DNA of 64,000 nt from Acidobacteriota bacterium (GCA_023410055.1 JAEYQK010000119.1:5591-69590), one strand, 5' to 3'; shown: positions 23,581-32,879, counted from the first letter of the stretch. Program-made: numbers and translations. The notes: a model not told the origin generated them from the sequence alone.

Positions 23581-26004
23581 TTATTCGAAGCTAATCACGT
23601 ATTCGCGCCCTGACTCTAGACGCACCTGCCACACTCCGTCGGACTCAATCGCCTTAACGGTTCTGCCACTGGCTTGAATTTTCGCGATACGTTGCCCATG
23701 CGGTGGGCGCACTCTGAACTCACCCGCAACGCCTGGTCTCATTGCCGCCGAAACGGCCTTGCCGTTCTTCCACGACGCATCCACTTCGACATTGCCGTGC
23801 GCGCGAAGTCCGTGGAAACGGCCTTCAGGCCACGCCGAGGGAAGTGCCGGCAGAATTGCGATCACTCCCGAATGGCTCTGCAAAAGCATTTCGGCAATGC
23901 CCGAAGCGCCGCCCAGGTTGGCATCGATCTGGAAATACCGACGGCTGGCGTTCAGCAGACTCTCCGCCGAAGTCGAGAGCAGCGCACGAATATGCTGGTG
24001 TGCGTGATCGCCGTCTTCCAACCTTGCCCACAAGTTGGAATACCAACCTGCGGCCCACCCGCTCCGGCCGGCGCCATTCTGTACCCTGCGCTCGAGCGAA
24101 ACGCGTGCCGCCTTGGCCAGTTCAGGCGTTCCGCGAAGCGTGATCTCATCGGCTGGATAGAGCGCGAACAAGTGCGAAACGTGGCTCATGCCTGGCTCGT
24201 TTTCGTCGTAGTCTTGGCTCCACTCCTGTAGCTGACCATGCTTTCCGATCTTGAGATCCGGGATACGCTTGAGAGCGTTCTGGAGTTGCGTGCGGTATTC
24301 GGAGTCTGTCCCCAGAATCTTTGAGGCGTCAATCGTGGCGTGGAACAGACTGTATATGATCTCGTAGTCCATGGTCGCGCCGACCGTCTGCCGGCCGATG
24401 CTTCCATCCGGCATGCGATAGCTGTTCTCAGGAGAATAGGAAGGATTGGTGATCAGGTGGCCTTTGCCGTCGTCAATCATGAAGTCGAGCAGGAATTGCG
24501 AGGCTTCCTTCATGATGGGATAAGCATCTCGCTTCAGGAACGCGCGATCCAATCCATATTGGTAGTGATCCCAATAATGCAGCGCCAACCATGCGCCGCC
24601 CATGGGCCAGATGCCGTCGTAGCCATAGTCCACTGGCGCCGCGTCTCCCCAGGCATCGATGTTGTGGTGAAATACGAAACCGCGCGCGCCATACATTTCC
24701 TTGGCCGTGCGACGACCGTTATCAAGTGTCATGTTGACCAGGTCAAACAATGGCCCGGTCGTTTCCGGAAGATTGCCGACTTCCGCTGGCCAGTAGTTCA
24801 TCTGCACGTTGATGTTTGTCGTGTACTTGCTGTCCCAGGGCGGAGTCATGCTGTCGTTCCATATGCCCTGTAAGTTCGCCGCCATAGTGCCGGGACGGCT
24901 GCTGCCCATCAGCAGATACCGGCCGAACTGAAAGTACAGCGCGGAAAGCCCGGGATCTTCTTTCCCGCTCTTTAGTCGCACCAAACGCTCATCGGTCGGA
25001 AGACTCTCAACCGACGGATCGCTTGCGGCTAGCGTCAACTCAACACGGCGAAACAGCTTCTCATGGTCAGCCGTATGTGCCGCCTTGAGAGCTGCGAACG
25101 GCTTCGTAGCGCGAGCCATGTACTGCGCGCAAGCAGCGACCGGATCGCCACCACGATAGTTCGTCGCGGCCACAAGCAACAGTGTCACGGCATTGGCTTT
25201 CGTTACGATCAACTCGCTGCCGGAAGCTTCAACCTGACCGCCTTCGTTAACGGCTTTCAGAACTGCCCGAAACTTAACGCCCGTTGGTTCGATCTGAGCG
25301 AGTTCGGCTGCGCGGCGTTCCGGAGTCATCCAAGGCGCTTGCCAGTAGGTTTTATGTGCCTTTGCCTCACCCTGAAGGATGACCTCGTTCGGCGCAGCAA
25401 CAGTGGTCTCGCTGTCCTGTTCACGAGTTAACGTCGCATGGAACGACACGAGACCCGGCTTGTCGCAAGAGACGCGAACAACGAGAACCTGATCCGGCAC
25501 GGATGAGAATACCTCTCGCACGCAGCTCGCTTCACCAACCCTGTAGCTCACGCGCACAATCCCCGTCGCCAGATTCAACTCGCGCCGATAATCGATAGCG
25601 TTGTCTTGACCCGCAAACTGGATGTTCAAGTCCCCGAGCGGCTGATAGGGCGGTTGACGGTGAGGAATGCCCACCATCTTCTCGTCTTCCAAAGTCTCCG
25701 CTTCCTTGGCCTTGCCTTCGAAGAGCAAGCGCCTGACTTCCGGCAACGCCTTGAACGCCTCGGGATTAATACGGTCGCGCTTCTTGCCATTCCATATCGT
25801 GTCTTCGTTCAGTTGAATGCGCTCTTCTGCGATTCCACCGAAGACCATGCCTCCCAATCGGCCATTGCCGATTGGTAATGCATCGCCCCATTTTTGTGCA
25901 GGGTGCTTGTACCAGAGCACGGGATCGGCCGCACGATCAGCGGCACAAAGCGGAGCCGCAGCCGCAAGCAAGAAGAGCATTGAACGAAGAAGAGTATTGC
26001 GCAT
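23581..26004 (-). CDS. GH95 family alpha-L-fucosidase/galactosidase
   Basis: Secreted inverting glycosidase of about 807 residues. The N-terminal sandwich has WGDALPIGNGRLGGMVFGG and ERIQLNEDTIWNG, diagnostic of GH95. The catalytic domain has YTTNINVQMNYWPAE (paired Asn), SYSPENSYR (general acid Glu) and FQIDANLGGASGIAEMLLQS (Asp). Signal peptide MRNTLLRSMLFLLAAAAPLCAA. I chose ATG 26004 because AGGA lies six bases upstream and it places the signal peptide at the start. Middle gene of the esterase - GH95 - GH95-like operon; a natural target would be fucosylated plant or microbial polysaccharide. Confidence 0.92.
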   Translation of the reverse strand: MRNTLLRSMLFLLAAAAPLCAADRAADPVLWYKHPAQKWGDALPIGNGRLGGMVFGGIAEERIQLNEDTIWNGKKRDRINPEAFKALPEVRRLLFEGKAKEAETLEDEKMVGIPHRQPPYQPLGDLNIQFAGQDNAIDYRRELNLATGIVRVSYRVGEASCVREVFSSVPDQVLVVRVSCDKPGLVSFHATLTREQDSETTVAAPNEVILQGEAKAHKTYWQAPWMTPERRAAELAQIEPTGVKFRAVLKAVNEGGQVEASGSELIVTKANAVTLLLVAATNYRGGDPVAACAQYMARATKPFAALKAAHTADHEKLFRRVELTLAASDPSVESLPTDERLVRLKSGKEDPGLSALYFQFGRYLLMGSSRPGTMAANLQGIWNDSMTPPWDSKYTTNINVQMNYWPAEVGNLPETTGPLFDLVNMTLDNGRRTAKEMYGARGFVFHHNIDAWGDAAPVDYGYDGIWPMGGAWLALHYWDHYQYGLDRAFLKRDAYPIMKEASQFLLDFMIDDGKGHLITNPSYSPENSYRMPDGSIGRQTVGATMDYEIIYSLFHATIDASKILGTDSEYRTQLQNALKRIPDLKIGKHGQLQEWSQDYDENEPGMSHVSHLFALYPADEITLRGTPELAKAARVSLERRVQNGAGRSGWAAGWYSNLWARLEDGDHAHQHIRALLSTSAESLLNASRRYFQIDANLGGASGIAEMLLQSHSGVIAILPALPSAWPEGRFHGLRAHGNVEVDASWKNGKAVSAAMRPGVAGEFRVRPPHGQRIAKIQASGRTVKAIESDGVWQVRLESGREYVISFE

Positions 26005-26062
26005 GAGGTCCTTTCTGACTGGTGGTTCGGACCACCGAACCACCATCAGCTACACAGTTCGG

Positions 26063-27319
26063 CTAAAACAATTGCGGGGCGAATTCAATCAGGTAGTTCC
26101 GCCAGTTGAACCAGCTATGAGCTCCGGGCGTCTCTTTGAAAACCGGCTGGAAGCCATGTCTCTTAAGGACATCAACCGTGCTTCTCGTGTTGACGATCAA
26201 TCCGTCGTCAACGCCCGTCGCCAGCCAGAGAAGCCGTAGATCTTTCTTCAACTTGGCGTCGTCGAGATTAACCTTATGCGCCGATTCCCACTCGTCCATC
26301 GGAGAAGGAGCCGGAGCGGCGGATGTCTGGGCACCCGAAGCGGGGCCGCGTCGCCCTAGAGTCGCGCCCGAACTGAACACTCCTACCTGCGAGAACAGAT
26401 CGAGATGGAGAAATGCGATATCCAGCGTCTGGAAGCCGCCCATCGAGAGTCCAGCAATAGCGCGGTGCTTACGGTCGTTGATCGTGCGGTAGTGGCTCTC
26501 AACATAAGGCATGATGTCGGTCATGAATTCGTCGGTAAACGGATTCGTCTTCGGAGCGCCGGGGCCCAGTCCGGGAATTCCAGGCTGTCCGGGTTGATGG
26601 CCAGCGGGCATTACGACGATCATGGGCTTCGCCTTGTTGTCGGCGATCAGATTGTCAAGAATGAAACCGGCACGGCCCACTGACGTCCACGCGTCGTCCG
26701 TATCCATCGCGCCGTGCAGCAGATAGAACACCGGATACTTCTTGTTGCTAGCCTCATACCCGGCCGGCGTGTAGACATGCATGCGCCGGGTAGTCTTCAG
26801 AACTTTGGAATAGTAGTAGACTTCGGCAACGGCGCCATGCGGCACATCGCGGGTATCCATGAGTGGCGATCCGGAAACGGTGAACATGTTCCACACACTG
26901 GCATTCGATTCCGACATGCGAGTGTTGACCGGATCGAGAACGCGCACACCGTCAACCTTGAACGCATATCGATAAGCACCTGGCGGCAAGGGACCGAAAC
27001 TCCCTTCCCAAATGCCTTCGGCATTCTTGGTGAAGACGACGCCGCCCTGCGGCATCTTCGTCCCCACCGGAACGGCCGACGTGGTTGAACCGGCGAGTGG
27101 GCCAGGACCACCGCCAGATAGCATCACACCAATATCGTTATCCTCAAGCGCAACATTCTGGGCATTCGGCGCGAGTACGCGGAACGTGACGGTTCCGTCT
27201 GTGGAGACTTCGGGAGAAACCACTCTGGGCCCGCCCCTGCCTGTCATTTGAGAAAGTGCAACTGACGAAAAAGCCATGGCCGCAAGAACGACCATGGTCA
27301 GCGTGCGCGCACGGTTCAT
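26063..27319 (-). CDS. CE1-type esterase (feruloyl/acetyl esterase, esterase D family) with E-set domain
   Basis: 418-residue secreted esterase. Signal peptide about 1-23, then an immunoglobulin-like E-set domain (VTFRVLAPNAQNVALEDND to GAYRYAFKVDGVRVLDP, about residues 45-135), then an alpha/beta hydrolase domain with YPVFYLLHGAMDTDDAW, nucleophile serine in AIAGLSMGGFQT, an Asp in ATGVDDGLIVN and His in GAHSWFNWRNYL. The arrangement matches bacterial feruloyl or acetyl xylan esterases. First gene of the minus-strand glycan operon; a perfect LacI-type palindrome lies 144 bases upstream. Confidence 0.88.
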   Translation of the reverse strand: MNRARTLTMVVLAAMAFSSVALSQMTGRGGPRVVSPEVSTDGTVTFRVLAPNAQNVALEDNDIGVMLSGGGPGPLAGSTTSAVPVGTKMPQGGVVFTKNAEGIWEGSFGPLPPGAYRYAFKVDGVRVLDPVNTRMSESNASVWNMFTVSGSPLMDTRDVPHGAVAEVYYYSKVLKTTRRMHVYTPAGYEASNKKYPVFYLLHGAMDTDDAWTSVGRAGFILDNLIADNKAKPMIVVMPAGHQPGQPGIPGLGPGAPKTNPFTDEFMTDIMPYVESHYRTINDRKHRAIAGLSMGGFQTLDIAFLHLDLFSQVGVFSSGATLGRRGPASGAQTSAAPAPSPMDEWESAHKVNLDDAKLKKDLRLLWLATGVDDGLIVNTRSTVDVLKRHGFQPVFKETPGAHSWFNWRNYLIEFAPQLF

Positions 27320-27462
27320 GTTGAAGTCCTTTCACTGGCGGGACCACCGCCCCGGACGGGCACAGGAATCCCGCCCGTTCAAGCCAGAGTAACCGATAAC
27401 CGTGAGGCTATGTTCGCGGAAGGCAGTTGTCAAGCAGTGTTGCGCGACGGAATTGCACCATA

Positions 27463-27476
27463 AGTAATCGATTACT
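27463..27476. promoter_or_regulatory. LacI-type palindromic operator candidate
   Basis: AGTAATCGATTACT is a perfect 14-bp palindrome with a central CG, the shape of LacI/GalR-family operators. It lies between the divergent esterase-GH95 operon and the glycerate kinase gene, so it could control either. No LacI-family regulator is encoded in the window. Confidence 0.5.
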
Positions 27477-27529
27477 ACATCATTCGTTGGTGGTTTCTGA
27501 TCATCGAGTTGCGATCACCGTCGTTGGCC

Positions 27530-27535
27530 TATAAT
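27530..27535 (+). promoter_or_regulatory. -10 box of the glycerate kinase gene, possible leaderless start
   Basis: TATAAT ends seven bases before the ATG at 27543, so transcription would start at about the start codon. No Shine-Dalgarno is present. TTGCGA at 27509 is a possible but short-spaced (15 bases) -35. The sequence TATAATCCTGC recurs at 31255 before the mscS gene. Confidence 0.5.
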
Positions 27536-27542
27536 CCTGCTC

Positions 27543-28859
27543 ATGCCCGAAGCTACTAACACCGGCATGCGCTCACTTCTCCGAGACATCTTCCTCCATG
27601 CGCTCAAGCAATCCAGCATCGACCATGCATTCGAGAAGTACGTCTCTTGCGAAGGCGGAGTCCTCCGGCTTGGAGACGACCTCTACAGTTTGCGCGAGTA
27701 TCGACGAGTCTTCGCCGTTTCCATCGGTAAGGCCGGACACACGATGGCCGAAGCCCTCGTAAGTAGGATTGGCCGCAATAACGTGGGAGGCATCGTCATC
27801 TGTCCCGTTGATCCGGTAATGCTCCCCGGCTTCGAGTACTACCGCGGCGGACACCCTCTCCCGAACGACACATCAGTTCAGGCAGCTCAAGCCGTGCTCC
27901 GCGCGCTCCGCTCCATGGACGAAGATTGCCTCGTAATCTACATGATCAGTGGCGGTGCCTCGGCCCTTTGCGAAAAACCGATCTCCGACGAAATATCGCT
28001 TTCCGACCTGATGCAGACCTATCGCGTGCTCGTGCATTCCGGCGCTCCGATCACCGAGATCAACGCCATCCGTAAGCACCTCTCGGCCGTCAAGGGCGGA
28101 CGTATGGCGCAGGCAGCCTCTCCCGCGCGCCAAGTCGCAATCCTTATCTCCGACGTGCCCGACGGAGCACTCGACTCGCTCGCTTCCGGCCCCACGCTGC
28201 CCGACTCGACAACGGTGGAAGACTGCTACGCGATCGGCGACAAGTACTCGATGATTCCGGAGTTCCCGGCTTCCGTCAGAGAAATGTTCGAGCAACGCAC
28301 TCTGGAAGAAACGCCGAAGGAAGGTGACGAAGCATTCGCGAAGTTCCGTTCCCTTCTCGTCTCTTCGAACGCCATTGCCCTGAACTACGCCGCAGAAAAG
28401 GCCCGCGCCGAAGGATTCACCGTTCTCGTCGACAACAGCTGCGATGACTGGGATTACACCAAAGCTGGAGATTACCTGCTGAACAAACTGCGAGACCTTC
28501 GCAAGACATCGGCTCGCGTCTGCCTGATCTCAGGCGGAGAAGTCACAGTGAAAGTGACTGGAACCGGAGGCGCTGGCGGTCGTAACCAGCAGATCGCGCT
28601 TTATCTCGCACCCAAAATCGTGAACGAGAACATCGCCATCCTGAGCGCCGGAACCGACGGCATCGACGGTAATAGTCCCGCCGCCGGAGCCGTCGTCGAC
28701 GGAACAACGATGCAACGCGCTCTCGAACTTGGCCTGCGCCCGGTCGACGCACTCACCCGCTTCGACGCCTACCCGCTCTTCGACAAACTAGGCGACGCAA
28801 TCATGACCGGGCCGACAGGAAACAACGTGAGGGACTTGAGACTTCTTGTCGCCTGGTGA
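27543..28859 (+). CDS. Glycerate 2-kinase (GckA/MOFRL family)
   Basis: Phosphorylates D-glycerate to 2-phosphoglycerate. 438 residues with the family's two parts: an N-terminal region with IGKAGHTMAEAL, YYRGGHPLPNDTSV and YMISGGASALCEKP (about 60-155), INAIRKHLSAVKGGRMA, and a C-terminal MOFRL domain with LISGGEVTVKVTGTGGAGGRNQQIAL and SAGTDGIDGNSPAAGAVVDG. The gene is convergent with a tartronate-semialdehyde-reductase-like dehydrogenase, which would supply its substrate in glyoxylate or glycerate use. No Shine-Dalgarno; see the TATAAT at 27530. Confidence 0.93.
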   Translation: MPEATNTGMRSLLRDIFLHALKQSSIDHAFEKYVSCEGGVLRLGDDLYSLREYRRVFAVSIGKAGHTMAEALVSRIGRNNVGGIVICPVDPVMLPGFEYYRGGHPLPNDTSVQAAQAVLRALRSMDEDCLVIYMISGGASALCEKPISDEISLSDLMQTYRVLVHSGAPITEINAIRKHLSAVKGGRMAQAASPARQVAILISDVPDGALDSLASGPTLPDSTTVEDCYAIGDKYSMIPEFPASVREMFEQRTLEETPKEGDEAFAKFRSLLVSSNAIALNYAAEKARAEGFTVLVDNSCDDWDYTKAGDYLLNKLRDLRKTSARVCLISGGEVTVKVTGTGGAGGRNQQIALYLAPKIVNENIAILSAGTDGIDGNSPAAGAVVDGTTMQRALELGLRPVDALTRFDAYPLFDKLGDAIMTGPTGNNVRDLRLLVAW

Positions 28860-28896
28860 AGGAAACATTTCACTTGCTGATGTGCGACGGTTTTCA

Positions 28897-28939
28897 GATC
28901 ACCCGATCACCAGATCGCCAGATCGCCAGATCACCCGAT
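28897..28939 (-). repeat. R2 octamer repeat at the 3' end of the dehydrogenase gene
   Basis: ATCGGGTG, ATCTGGCG and ATCTGGTG units in the sense of the minus-strand dehydrogenase gene, starting two bases after its TAA. Lies between convergent genes. Confidence 0.85.
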
Positions 28940-28941
28940 TG

Positions 28942-29802
28942 TTACAGTCCCGCCCACTTCTCTAAAAGGGCGAGCGTCGCCGCGTAGTCGAGATCGTCAT
29001 GCCCTTCTTCACTGGCGACCTCGTAGACCTCATCGACCGTTTCAATCGCGGGCAGCTTGACTCTGGCTTCCTTCGCGGCATCGAGCACCAGGTGGATATC
29101 CTTATGCATTAGGCGCAACGGAAAGTTCGGCGTGAAATCATGCTTCAGCACGAACGGCGCTTTGTAGTCGATGACGCCCGAGCGAACCATCGTCTGCTGA
29201 ATCAGCCCGATCAGGTCTTCCGGATTCACGCCCAGCTTTTTTGCCAGCGTCAGCCCCTCGGCGAATCCTTCGAACGTCATCGCGATCATCAGGTTCATCG
29301 AGATCTTGGCCGACTGTCCCTTGCCGGCGTCGCCCATGCGAACGTTCGCCTTGCCCATGGCGCTGAACAGCGGCTGCAAACGCGCGATGCTCTCTTCCTT
29401 ACCGCCGACGATGAAAACGAGCTGCCCAGATTCCGCCCCGACCTTTGACCCGGTCATGGGCGCATCGACGTAATCGGCCCCTTTGGCCCGCACGCGTTCG
29501 GCGAACCGCCGCGTTGTGGAAGGCGAGATCGTGCTCGAATCCGCTACGATCATCCCGTCCTTCAGCACGGACTCAACTCCATCCGGCCCAAGTAGAACCT
29601 GCTCGACAGCAGCTGTATCCGACACGCACATCCACACGACCTCGGCATCCCGAGCCGCATCGGCCGGAGTCGCAGCCGTCCGCGCGCCCTCAACATCCTT
29701 CCCCGCCGAACGGTTCCATACCGAAACTTCGTGTCCAGCCTTAACCAGATTGACGGCCATAGGCCGCCCCATAATCCCCAATCCGATATAAGCAACTCGC
29801 AT
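28942..29802 (-). CDS. 3-hydroxyisobutyrate-dehydrogenase family / tartronate semialdehyde reductase-like
   Basis: 286-residue NAD(P)-dependent beta-hydroxyacid dehydrogenase. Rossmann motif GLGIMGRPMAVNLVKAGH at residues 7-24, DAPMTGSKVGAESGQL substrate loop (about 114-130) and the catalytic lysine in GKGQSAKISMNLM (about 168). AGGAGA stands six bases before the ATG. Next to a glycerate 2-kinase, so reduction of tartronate semialdehyde to glycerate is the most economical role; 3-hydroxyisobutyrate or succinic semialdehyde are alternatives the sequence does not exclude. Confidence 0.88.
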   Translation of the reverse strand: MRVAYIGLGIMGRPMAVNLVKAGHEVSVWNRSAGKDVEGARTAATPADAARDAEVVWMCVSDTAAVEQVLLGPDGVESVLKDGMIVADSSTISPSTTRRFAERVRAKGADYVDAPMTGSKVGAESGQLVFIVGGKEESIARLQPLFSAMGKANVRMGDAGKGQSAKISMNLMIAMTFEGFAEGLTLAKKLGVNPEDLIGLIQQTMVRSGVIDYKAPFVLKHDFTPNFPLRLMHKDIHLVLDAAKEARVKLPAIETVDEVYEVASEEGHDDLDYAATLALLEKWAGL

Positions 29803-29960
29803 CGCCGTTCTCCTTACAAAGGCTGATTAGAAAATGACCACAGCCGTAGGGTCAAGCAGAGTTATCAGCTATGAATCAAAATAGAGAGCTGAGGATTGCG
29901 AGTTGCAGGATTTTTCCTACTGCATCGGAGACGTCCGACTGCGCGTCTAAGTGGTAGCAG

Positions 29961-30842
29961 ATGTTGAATATCACCCTAAGGAAGAAAGCGCGCCAGTTCA
30001 CGAAGCTTATTCGCCACTCGGCGATCACTCCCCGCACTGGGGAAACACGCAAGCCTCTGCTCGCCCAGAATGGCGAACTGGGACTCACATTCATAGGTCA
30101 TTCCAGCTTCTTCGTCCAACTTGGCGGCAAGAGCTTCGTCATCGATCCAAATTTCGCTCGCTGGCTCTTCGTCCTGAAACGCCTTCGCCGACCAGGTGTC
30201 CGAATCAAAGATATGCCTCCGATCGACGCCGTACTCGTCACCCACGCCCACTTCGACCACCTGCATCGGCCGTCTCTGCGCGCCATTGCCCGTGCTACGC
30301 GAAAGAAGCGCCGTCCGGCACCACTGATCATCGTCCCCGCCAACGTCGGCGATCTCGTCTCCGACCTCGGTTTTCGCGACATCGTCGAGATGAATTGGTG
30401 GGACACAAAGAAGCTCGACGGCGTCACTGTCAGCCACACCCCCGCGAGACACTGGGGTGCCCGCGTCATTCGCGACATGCACCGCGGCTATGGCGGATAC
30501 GTGCTGAAGGCGCGTAGTGACTCCATTTACCACGCCGGCGACACCGCGTACTTCGAGGGCTTCCGTGAGATTGGGGACAGACTGAAGCCCGAACTGGCAA
30601 TGCTTCCAATTGGTGCATACCACCCCCCATCGTTCCGCAACGTACATACCAGCCCTGAAGACGCCGTGCGCGCCTTCATCGACATGCGGGCCCGCTGGCT
30701 CGTTCCCATGCACTATGGGACATTTCGCTTATCACATGAACCGATGGAAGAGCCGCTTCAGCGGCTGGAACGCGAGTCTAGAGCTCTCGGAATTGACGAT
30801 CGCGTGATTGTCCTAAAAGAGGGTTTGACACAGTTCTTCTGA
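29961..30842 (+). CDS. Metallo-beta-lactamase fold hydrolase, NAPE-PLD/UlaG-like
   Basis: 293-residue cytoplasmic MBL-fold protein. It has FIGHSSFFVQLGGKSFVIDP near residues 45-64, the metal motif THAHFDHLH (about 94-102), a histidine in HTPARHWGAR, the GDTAYFEGF aspartate and MHYGTFRLSHEP near the C-terminus, the pattern of the N-acylphosphatidylethanolamine phospholipase D-like branch. Substrate unknown in bacteria. Its stop is four bases from the convergent secreted coiled-coil gene. Confidence 0.88.
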   Translation: MLNITLRKKARQFTKLIRHSAITPRTGETRKPLLAQNGELGLTFIGHSSFFVQLGGKSFVIDPNFARWLFVLKRLRRPGVRIKDMPPIDAVLVTHAHFDHLHRPSLRAIARATRKKRRPAPLIIVPANVGDLVSDLGFRDIVEMNWWDTKKLDGVTVSHTPARHWGARVIRDMHRGYGGYVLKARSDSIYHAGDTAYFEGFREIGDRLKPELAMLPIGAYHPPSFRNVHTSPEDAVRAFIDMRARWLVPMHYGTFRLSHEPMEEPLQRLERESRALGIDDRVIVLKEGLTQFF

Positions 30843-30846
30843 CAAG

Positions 30847-31200
30847 TCACTGGGCCCGCATCTTCTTCTGTATCTCTTTTGATAGCTTCTCGATCTGCTC
30901 AGCTTTTTTGATCACGTCGAGCGACAGCAGGTTCTCGTTTGTCTTGTCCACGTACAACTTCAACTCTGTCGCCAACTGAAGCAGTTGGTCGGTATCCTTC
31001 TTAAGGTTCTCCTGACGCTGCTTGTTGCGGGCTCTCTCCTGTTTACGCAGTATTTCCCTTGTGGCCTGGTCCTGCACCGTCTGATTATCCGGGGAAACAG
31101 TTCCAGAGTGCTGCTCTTCCGCAGCCAGAGGAGCAACAGCAACAAACGGAAGAACAAGAAACAAACTTAGCGTGAACAACAGACGTGCGGTATTTTGCAT
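30847..31200 (-). CDS. Secreted coiled-coil protein, unknown
   Basis: 117 residues: signal peptide MQNTARLLFTLSLFLVLPFVAVAPLAA, then a charged helical region (REILRKQERARNKQRQENLKKDTDQLLQLATELKLYVDKT, read in pieces) with heptad-like leucines, probably a periplasmic coiled coil. GAGG is six bases before the ATG at 31200; the frame is open further upstream, but that part overlaps the divergent mscS gene. Function unknown. Confidence 0.75.
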   Translation of the reverse strand: MQNTARLLFTLSLFLVLPFVAVAPLAAEEQHSGTVSPDNQTVQDQATREILRKQERARNKQRQENLKKDTDQLLQLATELKLYVDKTNENLLSLDVIKKAEQIEKLSKEIQKKMRAQ

Positions 31201-31254
31201 AAGACCTCGTGAACAAACAATGGCCCCGATTATAGAACTCCGGCTCCGTCTTGT

Positions 31255-31260
31255 TATAAT
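31255..31260 (+). promoter_or_regulatory. -10 box of the mscS-family gene
   Basis: TATAAT followed by CCTGC, 12 bases before the ATG at 31273. The predicted 5' leader is about six bases, too short for a normal Shine-Dalgarno. No clear -35. Confidence 0.45.
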
Positions 31261-31272
31261 CCTGCGCTGAAG

Positions 31273-32166
31273 ATGCCTGGACAACAACAAATCCATAACC
31301 TCTGGGAACTCGTGCAAACTTGGCGCCTCGACGCTCTCGATTTCTTGCGCAAGGACGCCCCTCGCATCCTGGTCATCCTGATCGTTTCTTTCATCCTGAT
31401 CCGGATCATGAAGGCCATCACCAAACGTCTTGCCAACTTCAGCCGGCAGCAGACGCTGCCCTCCGGCGTGCGCAGCCAGCAACTACGCACCCTCGCCGGG
31501 ATCATTTACAGTGTCAGTGTTTTTGTAGTCGTCTTCTTCGCCCTTGTAGAGATACTCCAGCAGCTCAACATCAACATCGGCCCACTGATCGCCAGCGCGG
31601 GCATCGTCGGTCTGGCCATCGGCTTCGGCGCGCAAACGCTCGTAAAGGACGTCATCAACGGCTTCTTCATCCTCCTGGAGAATCAATACGACGTCGGCGA
31701 CGTAGTCCGCCTCGGGGGTGTCTCCGGCACGGTCGAGTCCATGACTCTACGCCGCACGACGTTGCGCGATTCCGACGGTACCCTGCACATCGTTCCCAAT
31801 AGTGAGATTAAGATCGTCTCTAACCTCACCCGCGACTGGGCCCAGATCGTCCTTCACGTTTCCGTCGACTACAAAGAGGACTCTGATCGCGTCATCTCGC
31901 TTCTCAAAGAAATTGGCGCTGAAATCCGCAATGACTCCGAGTTCGCCAGTGTCATCGTGAGCGACCCCGAAGTGCCCGGCATAGACCGCGTCTCTCCCGG
32001 CGAAGTCGACTACCTTATGCTCATGAAGACGAAACCTGGTAGCCAGTATCCAGTCAGCCGAGAGCTGCGACGTCGTATTAAGGCCTGCTTCGAGAGGAAT
32101 GGAATAGAGCCCGCTGGCCCAGGGCGCCTCTACGTCGTGAATTCAGAACAGTCCGGCAAGAAGTAA
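31273..32166 (+). CDS. MscS-family mechanosensitive channel
   Basis: 297-residue small-conductance mechanosensitive channel of the inner membrane, protecting against osmotic shock. Hydrophobic helices at about 30-48 and 78-98, then the pore-lining and beta domain with LIASAGIVGLAIGFGAQTLVKDVINGFFILLENQYDVGD (read in pieces) and VESMTLRRTTLRDSDGTLHIVPNSEI, the strongest family signature. The cytoplasmic domain follows to the end. Divergent from the secreted coiled-coil gene. Confidence 0.95.
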   Translation: MPGQQQIHNLWELVQTWRLDALDFLRKDAPRILVILIVSFILIRIMKAITKRLANFSRQQTLPSGVRSQQLRTLAGIIYSVSVFVVVFFALVEILQQLNINIGPLIASAGIVGLAIGFGAQTLVKDVINGFFILLENQYDVGDVVRLGGVSGTVESMTLRRTTLRDSDGTLHIVPNSEIKIVSNLTRDWAQIVLHVSVDYKEDSDRVISLLKEIGAEIRNDSEFASVIVSDPEVPGIDRVSPGEVDYLMLMKTKPGSQYPVSRELRRRIKACFERNGIEPAGPGRLYVVNSEQSGKK

Positions 32167-32210
32167 TTGCACACTAATTCTGACATCTGTGTTGCCCCGG
32201 CCGTCATCAA

Positions 32211-32879
32211 ATGCATGGCATGCCTGGGCGATTTCTGTTCATCGATGGCGGGATCGGGATCCTCCTCGTCCTGTTCTGGTACTTGTGGTTCGCACGACAG
32301 AACCGGCGCAGGGCCATGCTCGTTCTGAACTGGATCGAGCGCTCCTTCAACGGGAACGGTGAACTTTCAAGCGTACAGTGGATCAGTAACTCCAAATTCA
32401 AATTGCAGGTACGCCTCTGGCCCAGTCTCTTTCGGAATACATCCGTATCGGTGCAGATGTATCCGCGCGAACTACCTTTGAGCTGGCTTCTCGCCCGCCT
32501 TCGCCGCAAGCCGGAAACATTGACCTTCGAAGCCGATCTCGACTTCGCTCCCAGTTTCAACCTTGAGGTTCAGAATCACCGCTGGTGCGGGCGCACTCGA
32601 CGTCGATTCCCGAGATCCACCGAGGACTGGGCCATCCAGCAGTCTGGCCCGTTTGTAATCACTACCCGCAACGACTGGCAACGCGACATCATGAACATGA
32701 TGCACGGCCTCGTCGCCTCCCGTGAGTGCGACTGCCTTCGCGTGGCCTTCAGCCGCACTTCTCCGCACTTTTCTGCGACAATCCCTCTGGACAGCATTTC
32801 CCCGGACAGCCAGCCCAATACGAAAATCCTCGATGCAATGGGCGATCTCGCCGCTGGTGCATCAGCCTCGCGCTTTTAG
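32211..32879 (+). CDS. Single-pass membrane protein, unknown
   Basis: 222 residues with one N-terminal membrane helix (about 8-26, GGIGILLVLFWYLWFA), then a soluble, arginine- and tryptophan-rich domain without recognised motifs. It follows the mscS gene in the same direction after 44 bases and may be co-transcribed. No family recognised; coding character is good (GC-rich third positions throughout). Confidence 0.65.
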   Translation: MHGMPGRFLFIDGGIGILLVLFWYLWFARQNRRRAMLVLNWIERSFNGNGELSSVQWISNSKFKLQVRLWPSLFRNTSVSVQMYPRELPLSWLLARLRRKPETLTFEADLDFAPSFNLEVQNHRWCGRTRRRFPRSTEDWAIQQSGPFVITTRNDWQRDIMNMMHGLVASRECDCLRVAFSRTSPHFSATIPLDSISPDSQPNTKILDAMGDLAAGASASRF

